Shown here: in pieces, positions 1 through 8,884 of the stretch
Layout of the letters: each line of letters starts with the position of its first letter
Numbering within the stretch: position 1 is the first letter of the stretch
Assembly: GCF_048381675.1 (NCBI RefSeq)
Contig: NZ_JBLWIS010000006.1
Location: forward strand, 1-64,000
Source: Advenella sp048381675
Lineage (GTDB): Bacteria; Pseudomonadota; Gammaproteobacteria; Burkholderiales; Burkholderiaceae_B
Reading direction: 5' to 3'
Length of the DNA: 64,000 nt
Notes under the pieces: model-generated
Told to the model about the DNA's origin: nothing
Databases searched by the model: none
Seen by the model: only the letters and a program-made list of their open reading frames with translations
Made by a program: the position numbers and the translations under genes

Positions 1-21
1 TAACCAGCCAGCATACACAAA

Positions 22-51
22 CTCGTTACCACGCCGGAGCGTGGGAACGAG
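22..51. repeat. Isolated palindromic element
   Basis: Two 13-base arms (22-34 and 39-51) pair with one mismatch around a four-base loop, cgga. The core gcgtgggaacgag resembles a short palindromic repeat scattered through intergenic DNA of many proteobacteria. Only one copy was noticed in this window. It lies upstream of the ClC gene promoter; no function is assigned. Confidence 0.5.
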
Positions 52-158
52 CAACGAGCAAGTAATACTACCTGCAAGCTTGCCTCTGTAAAATTCAAGA
101 ACGACGCTCTTGACCCTCTAGGCAGGCCAGCTTTCCTGACTTTAATCCTTGCCCTATG

Positions 159-188
159 CTGACAGGTGCCTGCAAGGGCAGGTATAAT
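159..188 (+). promoter_or_regulatory. Sigma-70-like promoter for the ClC gene
   Basis: A perfect -10 box TATAAT (183-188) follows a near-consensus -35 box CTGACA (159-164) with an 18-base spacer. Transcription would begin near 195, about 75 bases before the ClC start codon. No other plus-strand gene lies between. Confidence 0.55.
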
Positions 189-268
189 GCGCACAGTTCG
201 TCTATTGGGTTAGGTCAAGCAAGTCTATTTGAGCATAACCAGATTAAGAATAAACGGAGAACATGCTC

Positions 269-1597
269 ATGAAAACATTGCCTGTACAGACCGTCAATCA
301 GTCTAGTCAGACCACGAAAAGCGCTGTCTATTATTTTTGTGCCGTATTAATTGGAGTTTTGACCGGGATCGTTGGTGGCGTGTTTCATCAATCGCTCCAA
401 GGAGTCACCAGTTTGACCGCTCATTTGCCCTTCTTGCTGGGGCTGGAGGGGCCCTTGCTGTATTTGTTTATGGGGCTTTTTTCCGCCCTGATGTTCTGTG
501 GCGCGGTTGCATTAGTCCGTTCTTTTGCACCCGAGGCCAGTGGCTCGGGTGTGCAGGAAGTGGAAGGCGCAATGGCGGGTTTGCGACAGGTGCGCTGGCA
601 ACGTATTTTGCCAGTTAAATTCATGGGTGGTATCTTGGCTTTAGGTGCCGGATTGGTGGGTGGGCGTGAGGGGCCGACGATTCATATGGGGGCTGCTATC
701 GCCCAAGCTATTAGCGCCCGGTTTGCTTTTGGGGTTCAAGAAGCACGCGCCTTGTTAGGGGCGGGGGGAGCTGCCGGCCTGACTGCCGCATTTAATGCAC
801 CGCTAGCATCCATGATTTTTATTCTGGAGGAAGCCCGTAACGTTTTTCCGAATACGGCCCGTACCTATACGGGTGTTATCATTGCATGCGGCTGTAGTGC
901 CGTGATAACGATGCTGATGTCCGGTACGACACCCTTCATGGCGCTCACTGCTACGCAAATGCCATTAGAGTTTCTGCCTGTATTTGTGCTGTTGGGTGTG
1001 ATATTGGGCGTGGCGGGAGTAGTATTTAATAAAACCATTCTGTTTGGACTGGATAAAGCACAGGATATTGGTTTGCGCGTGTCCCCTTATTTTTTACCTG
1101 CTTTGCTGGGGCTTGTTATTGGTCCTTTGGTCATTGCATTTCCAGCGGCGACGGGGGGTGGCGAGTCGCTGGTTATGACGATTGTCAATCATCCTTTGCC
1201 AGTGGGTTTATTGGGACTCGTGGTACTTATACGTTTTTTTGCTACCGCGGCAAGTTATTCTTCCGGGGCGCCATCTGGTGTTTTTGCACCGATTTTGGCT
1301 TTGGCTACCTCATTAAGTGTATTTTTATTAGGATTGCTTGAGTTGGTGATGACCGTGCCCCCAGGGGCAATCGTGGCATTTGCCGTGGCGGGTATGGCAG
1401 GCCTGTTTGCCAGTACGATCCGTGCCCCTTTAGTGGGCATGGTTTTGGTGGTTGAGTTAACCGGTACTTATGCATTGATAATGCCGGTTTTGTTAACCGC
1501 AGTCACTGCGAACCTGATTGCGGAAAGCCTGGGCGGAAAACCGCTGTATGAGGTATTGCTAGCACGCACCTTGAGGTTAGCCAAGTCGAGTACCTAG
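269..1597 (+). CDS. ClC family chloride channel/transporter
   Basis: Integral inner-membrane ClC protein of 442 residues. The family signatures are present in order: GSGVQE near residues 92-97, GREGP near 132-136 with the gating glutamate at about E134, and GVFAP near 337-341. A second glutamate in FILEEAR, about E188/E189, sits where H+/Cl- exchangers keep the internal proton-transfer glutamate. This suggests an exchanger rather than a passive channel. There is no C-terminal CBS domain, so it is the short bacterial form. The start at 269 is preferred over the in-frame ATG at 263 because GGAG at 256-259 is then well spaced. It is convergent with the ABC operon that follows. ClC exchangers often help with acid resistance; that role is inferred. 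Confidence 0.9.
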   Translation: MKTLPVQTVNQSSQTTKSAVYYFCAVLIGVLTGIVGGVFHQSLQGVTSLTAHLPFLLGLEGPLLYLFMGLFSALMFCGAVALVRSFAPEASGSGVQEVEGAMAGLRQVRWQRILPVKFMGGILALGAGLVGGREGPTIHMGAAIAQAISARFAFGVQEARALLGAGGAAGLTAAFNAPLASMIFILEEARNVFPNTARTYTGVIIACGCSAVITMLMSGTTPFMALTATQMPLEFLPVFVLLGVILGVAGVVFNKTILFGLDKAQDIGLRVSPYFLPALLGLVIGPLVIAFPAATGGGESLVMTIVNHPLPVGLLGLVVLIRFFATAASYSSGAPSGVFAPILALATSLSVFLLGLLELVMTVPPGAIVAFAVAGMAGLFASTIRAPLVGMVLVVELTGTYALIMPVLLTAVTANLIAESLGGKPLYEVLLARTLRLAKSST

Positions 1598-1625
1598 TGG
1601 CAGATTGCGACTGGTGGTACTCGAC
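1585..1625. terminator. Hairpin between convergent genes
   Basis: Ten-base perfect arms gtcgagtacc (1585-1594) and ggtactcgac (1616-1625) flank a 21-base loop at the end of the ClC gene, facing the convergent ABC operon. Neither side carries a clear T-run, so it may be a transcription barrier or an mRNA-end stabiliser rather than a classical terminator. Confidence 0.35.
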
Positions 1626-1637
1626 ATACTGAAAAAC

Positions 1638-2762
1638 TCAGGACATTTGGCTGAGCATTTTCCGGAAACGGTTGAGTGAGAACACAAACAGGACAAAGCC
1701 AATAATAAAAAGGTAAAGAAATTGTGTCCACACAACTTCAAAGTCCGCACCGCGATAAAGAATGGCCTGGCCCAATGAGACAAAGTGGGTAGTAGGCGCC
1801 AGCAACATGATGTCCTGTACAAATTGGGGCATGCTTTCCCTTGGGGTACTGCCTCCTGAAAGCATTTGTAAAGGTAGCAGAACCAGCACCATCAGGAGTC
1901 CGAACTGGGGCATGTTGCGTGACAAGGTTGCCATGAATATGCCCAGGGAAGTCGTGGCAAACAAATGCAATGCCGCACCCGCAAGAAAAAGCATGATTGA
2001 ACCTTCAATTGGTATTTTTAGTGCATCTTGGACAATCATCTGCAGTGAAAATGCCGATGAAACCAGAACTACCAGGCCCATTGACCATATTTTGGAAAGC
2101 ATGATTTCAGTGGGGGTCACGGGCATGACCAACAGGTGTTCGATGGTGCCGTGTTCACGTTCGCGGATAAGGGCTGCCCCGGTCAGGATAATCGAAAGCA
2201 TGGTGATGCTGTTGATGATTTCCATCAAGGCACCAAACCAGGAACGTTCCAGGGTTGGGTTGAAGCGCATTCGCAAGGCCAGATCCACCATGGGGGCCTC
2301 GGTGGCTTTGTAGCCCTGAACAAACTCCGCGACTTCACTGTTGACAATTTGCTGGATATATCCGCTTCCGGTAAATGCCTGTGACATTCGGGTGGCGTCT
2401 ACGTTTAGCTGGATTTCCGGTTGCTTGCCTGCCAGTACGTCTTTCTGGAAATCAGTGGGGATATTAAGCGCGAAAGTAAAACGGCCCTCATCCATGCCGG
2501 AATCCATCTCATTGATGGAAATCATTTCCGGATGGGTAAAGCGAGGAGGGAAAAAGGCACTGACGATCCGGCCGGATAATGGGGAGCGGTCTTCATCAAC
2601 AATCGCGATGGGGGCCCCATGCAGGGTTTCTGGCATGGCCGTTGCTGCGGTATAGACCGAAACGGTGAAAGTATAAATAATCAGGAACAGCATAATCGGG
2701 TCCCTGATAAGGCTCCAGAATTCTTTGATGCCTAGGCGATAAACATTTTTGAAATTGGGCAT
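1638..2762 (-). CDS. yhhJ: ABC-2 type permease, YhhJ-like
   Basis: Membrane permease of 374 residues, the same size as E. coli YhhJ. It has one N-terminal membrane segment (about residues 20-40), a large periplasmic domain, then five or six hydrophobic segments from about residue 180 to 370. This is the ABC2_membrane_3 arrangement. The motif REREHGTIEHLLVMPVTP (about 200-217) is typical of ABC-2 exporters. It starts 2 bases after the rbbA-like gene ends, so the two are translationally coupled. It should pair with the permease half of the RbbA-like protein and the HlyD-like adaptor to form an efflux pump. The substrate is unknown. Confidence 0.85.
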   Translation of the reverse strand: MPNFKNVYRLGIKEFWSLIRDPIMLFLIIYTFTVSVYTAATAMPETLHGAPIAIVDEDRSPLSGRIVSAFFPPRFTHPEMISINEMDSGMDEGRFTFALNIPTDFQKDVLAGKQPEIQLNVDATRMSQAFTGSGYIQQIVNSEVAEFVQGYKATEAPMVDLALRMRFNPTLERSWFGALMEIINSITMLSIILTGAALIREREHGTIEHLLVMPVTPTEIMLSKIWSMGLVVLVSSAFSLQMIVQDALKIPIEGSIMLFLAGAALHLFATTSLGIFMATLSRNMPQFGLLMVLVLLPLQMLSGGSTPRESMPQFVQDIMLLAPTTHFVSLGQAILYRGADFEVVWTQFLYLFIIGFVLFVFSLNRFRKMLSQMS

Positions 2763-2764
2763 GA

Positions 2765-5515
2765 TCAGCTGTCCTGTTTTTTCAGTAATGCAATGGACAG
2801 CAGCAGAATAAACATGGCTGCCACCAACAGAGGCCAGTAATAAAAAAAGAGGTCCTGAAAGCCGAGTGCCTTGTTGAAAATGCCCCGGCTGATCATGAGG
2901 AAGTAGGTGGTTGGAAAAATGTGGCCAATGAATGCGGCAAAACCCTCAAGGGCGGAAACCGGATTGAGCAGGCCGGAGAACTGGATAGCGGGCAACAGTG
3001 TTCCGATCATGGTAAAGAACATGGCGGCAATCTGGCTTTTGGTGAATGTTGAGGAGAACAGTCCTACCCCGGTGGCAAACAGAACGTACAGAAAGGCAGC
3101 TAGCAAGAGTGCCAGGAAATTACCCTTGATGGGAACATCAAAAACCGTGACCGCCAGAAAAGACATGAGCAGGAAGTTCATCATGCCAAGGATGACATAA
3201 GGCACCTGTTTGCCCAGCAGGAATTCGCTGCGGGTAACCGGTGTAACGTACAGGTTGATAATTGAACCGAGTTCTTTTTCCCGTACCACCGCCAGGGCGG
3301 AAAGCATGGCCGGGATCATGAGCAGCAGCAGGGGTATGACAGCCGGTACCATGGCTGGCAGGCTTTTGACATCGGGGTTATAGCGGAACCGGGTCTGAAC
3401 CTGGGCCAGGAGCGTACTTGTCGGGTCTATGCCCAAACGTTCCGTGGCCATGGTGGCCAGCCAGCCTTGGTGCATCCCCATGACATAGCCTTGGACGGTT
3501 TCTGCCCGTTGCGGATTGGCGCCATCAACCCATGCGCCGATTTCCACTTTTTTTCCTTGCTTGATATCGCGGGCAAAGCCTGGGGGTATCTCTATTGCTA
3601 GCACGATTTCGTTGCTACGCATGCGCCGGTCAAGATCGGCATAGTCCTTGATAGGGGGCTTTTCAATAAAATAGCGGGAGCCGGCCAGGTTGAGCGTATA
3701 GTTTTGGCTTAATGAGGTTTGGTCCCGGTCCAGTACGGCAAAAGTCAGGTCTTCCACGTCCATGCTGATGCCATAGCCCATAATGAACATGAGAATGGCG
3801 GTTCCAAGCAGGGCAAGGGTACGGCGTACCGGATCACGCTGCAATTGCAGGGTTTCAAGCCGGGTATAACTGAAAGCTCTTGAAAAGCTGAAGCCTCTAA
3901 ACCCGGGCGATTCCGGTTTGGGTTCAGGGGAGGGGGAGGCATGTTCGGGTGCTGCTTGCGATGCTGGTGTTTTACCTGCATTTTCTTCGGAAACCGCATC
4001 TTCCAGATAGGCAATGAAGGCTTCTTCCAGCGTTTGGGTACCACGTTGTTGCATCAGTTCTGCCGGTGTACCGCTAACCAGCACCTTGCCTGCATGCATG
4101 AAGGAGATGCGGTCGCAGCGTTCGGCCTCATTCATGAAGTGGGTGGAAATAAAAATGGTTACCCCGTCTTTGCGGGCCAGGTCTATCATGAGTTGCCAAA
4201 ACATATCCCGTGCAATCGGGTCCACACCTGAAGTGGGCTCATCCAGGATGAGCAATTCAGGCCCGTGAACCACAGCAACAGCCAGGGACAGTCGCTGGCG
4301 TACACCCATGGGCAGGTTGTCGGGCAAGGCGTTAACTGCATCCGCAAGGTCAAAGCGCTGGATCATGGCTTCAACACGGGCAGGAATTTGTGCTTCGGGT
4401 ACCTTGAAGAGGCGGGCATGCAGCACCAGGTTTTGCTTTACCGTCAGTTCCGAGTAAAGGGAAAAGGCCTGCGACATATAGCCTACCCGGCGCCGGGTAT
4501 CAATGTCTTTGGGGTTAACCTCTTGGCCAAACAGCCAGGCCTTGCCTTCAGAGGCCTCTAGCAGCCCCGTCAGCATTTTCATGGTGGTGGATTTACCGCA
4601 GCCGTTGGAGCCCAGAAAACCGAAAATTTCACCCTTTTGGATGCGAAAATTGACATGGTCAACCGCCACAAAATCACCGAAGCGCATGGTTAAATCTTGT
4701 GCTTCAATGGCAATGTCGGCATTCTCATCATTGAATGGAGGGATGGCAATGGCATGGTGCGCTACCCTTTTTTCTTCGGGGAGCAGCTTGATGAAGGCCT
4801 CTTCCAGTGAACTGGAGCCGGTTTTTTCATGCAGTTCATGGGGTGTCCCGGTTGCCAGCACCTTGCCATCATCCATGGCAATCAACCAGTCGAAGCGGTC
4901 GGCTTCTTCCATATAGGCGGTTGCCACAATCACACTCATGTGTGGCCGGTTTTGCCGGATACGATTGATCAGGTCCCAGAACTGGCTGCGGGCCAGTGGA
5001 TCAACACCGGTAGTTGGCTCGTCAAGAATCAATAAGTTTGGGTCGTGAATCAGGGCACAGCACAAACCCAGTTTTTGCTTCATGCCCCCGGACAGTTTGC
5101 CTGCCGGGCGGGATAAAAAAGGATACAGGCCGGTGCTTTGGGTAAGGTCATCAATCCGCTTGCGTCGTTCCTGTTCATCGTGACCGAACAGGCGGGCAAA
5201 AAATTGAAGGTTTTCTTCAATAGAAAGGGTGGGGTAGAGGTTTTTACCTAGCCCTTGGGGCATGTAGGCAATATGGGGACAAACCTGGCTGCGGTGTGCT
5301 GCATCGGCCATGCTGCCATTTAATACCTGCACGCTACCGGACTGAATGGCACGGGCACCGGCAATGAGGGATAAAAGACTGGATTTGCCAACACCATCGG
5401 GGCCAATGAGTCCCACCATCATGCCTGCTGGAATAGTCAGGCTGATATTGTCCAGTGCCTGCTTTTTGCCGTAGCTTAGGCTGACCTCATGCAGGCTGGC
5501 TACCGGTGTATTCAT
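2765..5515 (-). CDS. rbbA: RbbA-like fused ABC transporter (two ATPase domains plus permease)
   Basis: Protein of 916 residues joining two ABC ATPase domains to an ABC-2 permease, as in E. coli RbbA/YhiH. The first Walker A is GPDGVGKSS (about 38-46), with signature LSGGMKQK and Walker B LLILDEPTTGVDP. The second Walker A is GSNGCGKST near residue 305, with Walker B LLILDEPTSGVDP. The second domain's signature is degenerate, LPMGVRQR instead of LSGGQ. A Pro/Ser-rich linker (about 510-540) leads to six hydrophobic segments. It lies between the hlyD-like and yhhJ-like genes with 7- and 2-base gaps. E. coli RbbA was described as ribosome-associated, but the operon points to export. Confidence 0.88.
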   Translation of the reverse strand: MNTPVASLHEVSLSYGKKQALDNISLTIPAGMMVGLIGPDGVGKSSLLSLIAGARAIQSGSVQVLNGSMADAAHRSQVCPHIAYMPQGLGKNLYPTLSIEENLQFFARLFGHDEQERRKRIDDLTQSTGLYPFLSRPAGKLSGGMKQKLGLCCALIHDPNLLILDEPTTGVDPLARSQFWDLINRIRQNRPHMSVIVATAYMEEADRFDWLIAMDDGKVLATGTPHELHEKTGSSSLEEAFIKLLPEEKRVAHHAIAIPPFNDENADIAIEAQDLTMRFGDFVAVDHVNFRIQKGEIFGFLGSNGCGKSTTMKMLTGLLEASEGKAWLFGQEVNPKDIDTRRRVGYMSQAFSLYSELTVKQNLVLHARLFKVPEAQIPARVEAMIQRFDLADAVNALPDNLPMGVRQRLSLAVAVVHGPELLILDEPTSGVDPIARDMFWQLMIDLARKDGVTIFISTHFMNEAERCDRISFMHAGKVLVSGTPAELMQQRGTQTLEEAFIAYLEDAVSEENAGKTPASQAAPEHASPSPEPKPESPGFRGFSFSRAFSYTRLETLQLQRDPVRRTLALLGTAILMFIMGYGISMDVEDLTFAVLDRDQTSLSQNYTLNLAGSRYFIEKPPIKDYADLDRRMRSNEIVLAIEIPPGFARDIKQGKKVEIGAWVDGANPQRAETVQGYVMGMHQGWLATMATERLGIDPTSTLLAQVQTRFRYNPDVKSLPAMVPAVIPLLLLMIPAMLSALAVVREKELGSIINLYVTPVTRSEFLLGKQVPYVILGMMNFLLMSFLAVTVFDVPIKGNFLALLLAAFLYVLFATGVGLFSSTFTKSQIAAMFFTMIGTLLPAIQFSGLLNPVSALEGFAAFIGHIFPTTYFLMISRGIFNKALGFQDLFFYYWPLLVAAMFILLLSIALLKKQDS

Positions 5516-5522
5516 GGCTTGC

Positions 5523-6596
5523 TTACTCCGGCAGCTTTACGCTTAAATGTTCGGGCCAAGGCTTGTTCTGGTCCAGTTTGATCCAGGCCATGCCTGGCAG
5601 GCCTGTCTTGACTTGTTCAAGATGTTTTTGCAGCAGTTCGGGGGGGATTCGAGCCTTGACGCGGAACATGAGTTTTTGGCGTTCACTGGCGGTTTCAACG
5701 GTTTTGGGGGTGAACTGTGCTGCGCTGGCCACAAAAGAAACCTTGGCCGGGATGACGTACTCTGGGGCGGCATCAAGGACAATATGTACATCGGTACCCA
5801 GGGCAATGCGTCCCACTACGGTTTCGGGCAGGAAGAAAGTCATATAGACATCGTTAAGGTCGATGACATTCAGGATTTTGCCACCGCCACCCACAACTTC
5901 GCCTGGCTGGGCAATGCGAAACTGAACGCGTCCGTCACGTGGTGACTTCAGGATGCTGTCATCAATATCAGCCTGGATGCGCTTGATGGCTGCTTCTGCC
6001 GCAAGTACTGCCGACTCTGCGCCGATTACCTGGGCCTTGGCTGCCTTGATGGCTGCCTGTGCGGCATTGAGTTGGGCGTTTGCTGCATTCAGTCCTGCTT
6101 CGGTGCTGCGTGCCGCTGAACGGTCATCGTCAAGGGTTTGTTTGGGTATGGCACCTCGGGCCGCCAGGGTTTCGGTTCGGCTCAGGCGTTGTTTGGCCAG
6201 GGTGAATTGACTTTCACGCTGTGTGACTACCGCCTGGCTGGCGGTGTATTCGCTTTCACGGGCGTTAACCTGTACTTTGGCAATGTTCACATTGTTCAAT
6301 GCCTGCTGATGCTCTGCCTTTGCCTGCTCAAGCTGGGCTTTCAGGACATCAATTTGCATGTGGGCCAGGGGTTGGCCTGCCTTGATGAAGTCTCCTTCGT
6401 TGACCTGGATTTCCTGGATGCGCCCGGCGAGCTTGCTGGAAATATCCAGTTCGGTTGCCTCGATGCGGCCATTGCTGCTGATAAATCCATCAAGCTGATT
6501 GTTGGACTCGGCCTGTTTCCAGTAATAGACGCCGATGGCAATAGCCGCAAGGATAATAATGACGGGGATAATCGGTTTTTTGTTTGATGCGCGCAT
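5523..6596 (-). CDS. yhiI: HlyD/EmrA family periplasmic adaptor, YhiI-like
   Basis: Membrane-fusion protein of 357 residues. A single N-terminal membrane anchor (about residues 9-25) is followed by a lipoyl half-motif (IEATELDISSKLAGRI, about 45-60). A long Ala/Gln-rich coiled-coil hairpin covers about 85-215, then come the second lipoyl half (LKSPRDGRVQFRIAQPGEVV) and a beta-barrel region. It should link the RbbA/YhhJ-like inner-membrane complex to an outer-membrane channel. No TolC-like gene is present in the window. It is the upstream member of the efflux operon, apart from a possible 56-residue ORF in front of it. Confidence 0.87.
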   Translation of the reverse strand: MRASNKKPIIPVIIILAAIAIGVYYWKQAESNNQLDGFISSNGRIEATELDISSKLAGRIQEIQVNEGDFIKAGQPLAHMQIDVLKAQLEQAKAEHQQALNNVNIAKVQVNARESEYTASQAVVTQRESQFTLAKQRLSRTETLAARGAIPKQTLDDDRSAARSTEAGLNAANAQLNAAQAAIKAAKAQVIGAESAVLAAEAAIKRIQADIDDSILKSPRDGRVQFRIAQPGEVVGGGGKILNVIDLNDVYMTFFLPETVVGRIALGTDVHIVLDAAPEYVIPAKVSFVASAAQFTPKTVETASERQKLMFRVKARIPPELLQKHLEQVKTGLPGMAWIKLDQNKPWPEHLSVKLPE

Positions 6597-6679
6597 TGAG
6601 AAACTCTGATGGCAGGAAACCAGGATGTCATCATGAGACGGTCAAGCCTGGCGGAATGATGACAGGTGAGGTATTGGTT

Positions 6680-6850
6680 TTAGTAGCCAAAAACTTCGAT
6701 GGCTTTCTGGATGATGACATAAATCATGACGAACAGGCCTAGGCCCATGACGACAATGCCCGGATTATGGTCTTTCAGGCCGATACCGATAAAAACAATA
6801 ATAATGCCAATGACAAAAACAAGGTGTAAAGGTATATCACTGAAAAACAT
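6680..6850 (-). CDS. Small two-helix membrane protein upstream of the efflux operon
   Basis: ORF of 56 codons. Translation begins MFFSDIPLHLVFVIG and ends KAIEVFGY. Two hydrophobic stretches (about residues 9-26 and 32-48) are separated by the polar turn KDHNPG, a typical two-helix hairpin. An AGGA ribosome-binding site sits about 8 bases before the ATG. It is on the same strand as the HlyD-like gene and ends 83 bases before it, so it may share its transcript. It is not recognised as a named family. It could be an accessory subunit of the pump or an independent small membrane protein. Its reality rests on the binding site, composition and position. Confidence 0.55.
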   Translation of the reverse strand: MFFSDIPLHLVFVIGIIIVFIGIGLKDHNPGIVVMGLGLFVMIYVIIQKAIEVFGY

Positions 6851-7050
6851 GGTGCATCCTAATTTTAATGACAGTCACAGGGTTATGCCCAACTGTAGAT
6901 AGGGCTGCCTATTTTTTATCTGTTAAGTATATCAAATGCACATAAGGCATTTATTAAAAAGAAAATTTTAAGGGTTAAAAGAAACAGTACGTAAATGCGG
7001 ATTTAAACCAGCCGGAAAGCAGTGGGGGAGCAGGGGAAATAGGTTGGACA

Positions 7051-7081
7051 GGCCCACGCAGCTGTTAGGTTAGCGTGGGCC
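7051..7081. terminator. Hairpin downstream of queF
   Basis: Perfect 9-base arms ggcccacgc (7051-7059) and gcgtgggcc (7073-7081) with a 13-base loop lie just past the queF stop codon. No T-run follows on the minus strand, so termination efficiency is uncertain. Confidence 0.4.
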
Positions 7082-7090
7082 GTTTGATTA

Positions 7091-7921
7091 TTATTGGCGG
7101 GCCTGGCGGGCTGTCGCCAGGGAATGGACGGGATAAGTGCTGCGCCAGGGGTTGATATCCAGGCCGCCCCTTCGGGTATACCGCGCATACACAAAGAGTT
7201 TGGTGGGCTGGCAGTGTTTCAGGATGTCACAAAAAATCTGTTCCACGCATTGCTCATGAAAACCGTCATGGTTGCGGTAAGAAATAATGTATTCCAGCAG
7301 GCTTGCGTGGTTAATTGCCGGCCCTTCATAACTGATTTGCAGGCTACCCCAGTCGGGTTGCCGTGTGACCGGGCAGTTGGATTTAAGCAGGTTCGAGACC
7401 AGGGTTTCATGCGCGATGGTTTCAGGTTCGCATTGAAGCAGGCTTGCCGCAGGCTCATAGTGCTTGGGGACTATATCCAGTTCGTCAATGAGCGTGCCAT
7501 CAAGATTGTGTATGCTTTGCTGTTCAAAATTGTCTGGCTCGACTAGCAGGATTGAGACCGGAGCGCCGCTGGCGGCAGATAAATCTTTTTGCAGGTGGGC
7601 CAGCAGGTTTTCTGACGATTCCAGCCGGGTCTGGTTAAATGAATTCAGGTAAAGCTTAAAAGATTTCGATTCGATGATGTTGGGTGCGGCTGCATCAAAA
7701 GTAAATGTGGCCATGGCTACCCGTGGCTTGCCTTTGGGATTTAGCCAGGATAGCTCGTAGGCAGTCCAGATATCGGCACCATACCACTGGGGGTGCGGCT
7801 GCAAAGAAAGTTGCGCCCTGCCAGTAGAGCGGGGAATCGGAAACAGAAGGGATGGGTCGTATTGATCCGGGTATTGCGTTTCTTTTCCCAAAGGAGCCTG
7901 GTGAAGTTCACGATTGGTCAT
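7091..7921 (-). CDS. queF: NADPH-dependent 7-cyano-7-deazaguanine reductase QueF
   Basis: Reduces preQ0 to preQ1 in queuosine biosynthesis. The product is 276 residues, close to the 282 of E. coli QueF, and is the long bimodular type. The nucleophilic cysteine C183 and acid D190 lie in SNCPVTRQPD, with the same spacing as C190/D197 of E. coli. The N-terminal half has the ESKSFKLYLNSF motif (about 84-95). The start at 7921 (MTNRELHQAP) was chosen because the longer frame runs back into ttcA and the family begins here. It follows ttcA by 13 bases. Together the pair supplies two tRNA modifications, queuosine and 2-thiocytidine. Confidence 0.95.
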   Translation of the reverse strand: MTNRELHQAPLGKETQYPDQYDPSLLFPIPRSTGRAQLSLQPHPQWYGADIWTAYELSWLNPKGKPRVAMATFTFDAAAPNIIESKSFKLYLNSFNQTRLESSENLLAHLQKDLSAASGAPVSILLVEPDNFEQQSIHNLDGTLIDELDIVPKHYEPAASLLQCEPETIAHETLVSNLLKSNCPVTRQPDWGSLQISYEGPAINHASLLEYIISYRNHDGFHEQCVEQIFCDILKHCQPTKLFVYARYTRRGGLDINPWRSTYPVHSLATARQARQ

Positions 7922-7934
7922 GGCTGGCGAACAA

Positions 7935-8882
7935 TTAATTTTGAGGTTGTATGAAAATGGTTTTGTTGCGTGAGACAGACTGGATTTGATCAGCTTGCAC
8001 TGCGTTTTCCGGCTCAAGATCGGGAAAGGTTTCTGAGTCAAAGGCCTTGTCACCGTTTTCATCGGCCAGCCCGGTAGGCTTGAGGCCGACAAAATCAAAC
8101 AGCTGGCGATCCATCAAATGTGAGGGGGTAACCGCAGACAGGGATTTGAATATATTCCATACTTTTTTGGGGCTTTCTTTTTCCCATGCCCGGATCATCT
8201 GGTTGATCTCCTGTCGTTTCAGGTTTTCCTGGGAGCCGCACAGGTTGCATGGAATGATGGGGAACTGTTTCATTTCGGCATAGGCAATCAGGTCTTTTTC
8301 GGCGATATAGGCAAGTGGCCTGATGACCGTATGTTTGCCATCGTCGGAAACCAGCTTGGGCGGCATGGTTTTAAGTTTGGCTGCATAAAACAGGTTCAGG
8401 AAGAAGGTCGCCAAAATATCATCCCGATGATGACCAAGGGCAATTTTGGTTGCGCCCAGCTCATCGGCTACACGATATAAAATACCGCGCCGCAGTCGAG
8501 AGCATAATGAACAGGTTGTTTTGCCTTCCGGAATCAGTCGCTTGACGATGGAATAGGTGTCCTGGTTTTCAATATGAAAAGGAACCCCGATTTTTGTCAG
8601 GTACTCGGGCAGGATGTGCTCGGGAAATCCGGGTTGTTTCTGATCCAGGTTGACGGCCACAATGTCGAATTTGATGGGGGCTCGTTTTTGCAGGGTCAGG
8701 AGGATATCCAGCATGCCGTAAGAGTCTTTGCCACCCGAAAGGCAAACCATCACTTTGTCGCCATCTTCAATCATGTTGTAATCAACAATGGCGGTAGCCG
8801 CTTCCCGGATAACTCGTTTGCTTAGCTTGTTGTTTTCAAGGCGGACTTTTTCGGCAGCTGCGCCACTATGCTCGGTACTCAT
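7935..8882 (-). CDS. ttcA: tRNA 2-thiocytidine(32) biosynthesis protein TtcA
   Basis: PP-loop ATPase that thiolates cytidine 32 of certain tRNAs using an Fe-S cluster. The SGGKDS PP-loop is near residues 49-54. The CSLC pair (CSLCSRLRRG) and a third cysteine in PCNLCGSQ are the usual cluster ligands. At 315 residues it is the expected family length. It lies 2 bases downstream of folB and 13 upstream of queF, all on the minus strand, so one transcript is likely. Confidence 0.95.
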   Translation of the reverse strand: MSTEHSGAAAEKVRLENNKLSKRVIREAATAIVDYNMIEDGDKVMVCLSGGKDSYGMLDILLTLQKRAPIKFDIVAVNLDQKQPGFPEHILPEYLTKIGVPFHIENQDTYSIVKRLIPEGKTTCSLCSRLRRGILYRVADELGATKIALGHHRDDILATFFLNLFYAAKLKTMPPKLVSDDGKHTVIRPLAYIAEKDLIAYAEMKQFPIIPCNLCGSQENLKRQEINQMIRAWEKESPKKVWNIFKSLSAVTPSHLMDRQLFDFVGLKPTGLADENGDKAFDSETFPDLEPENAVQADQIQSVSRNKTIFIQPQN

Positions 8883-8884
8883 GT

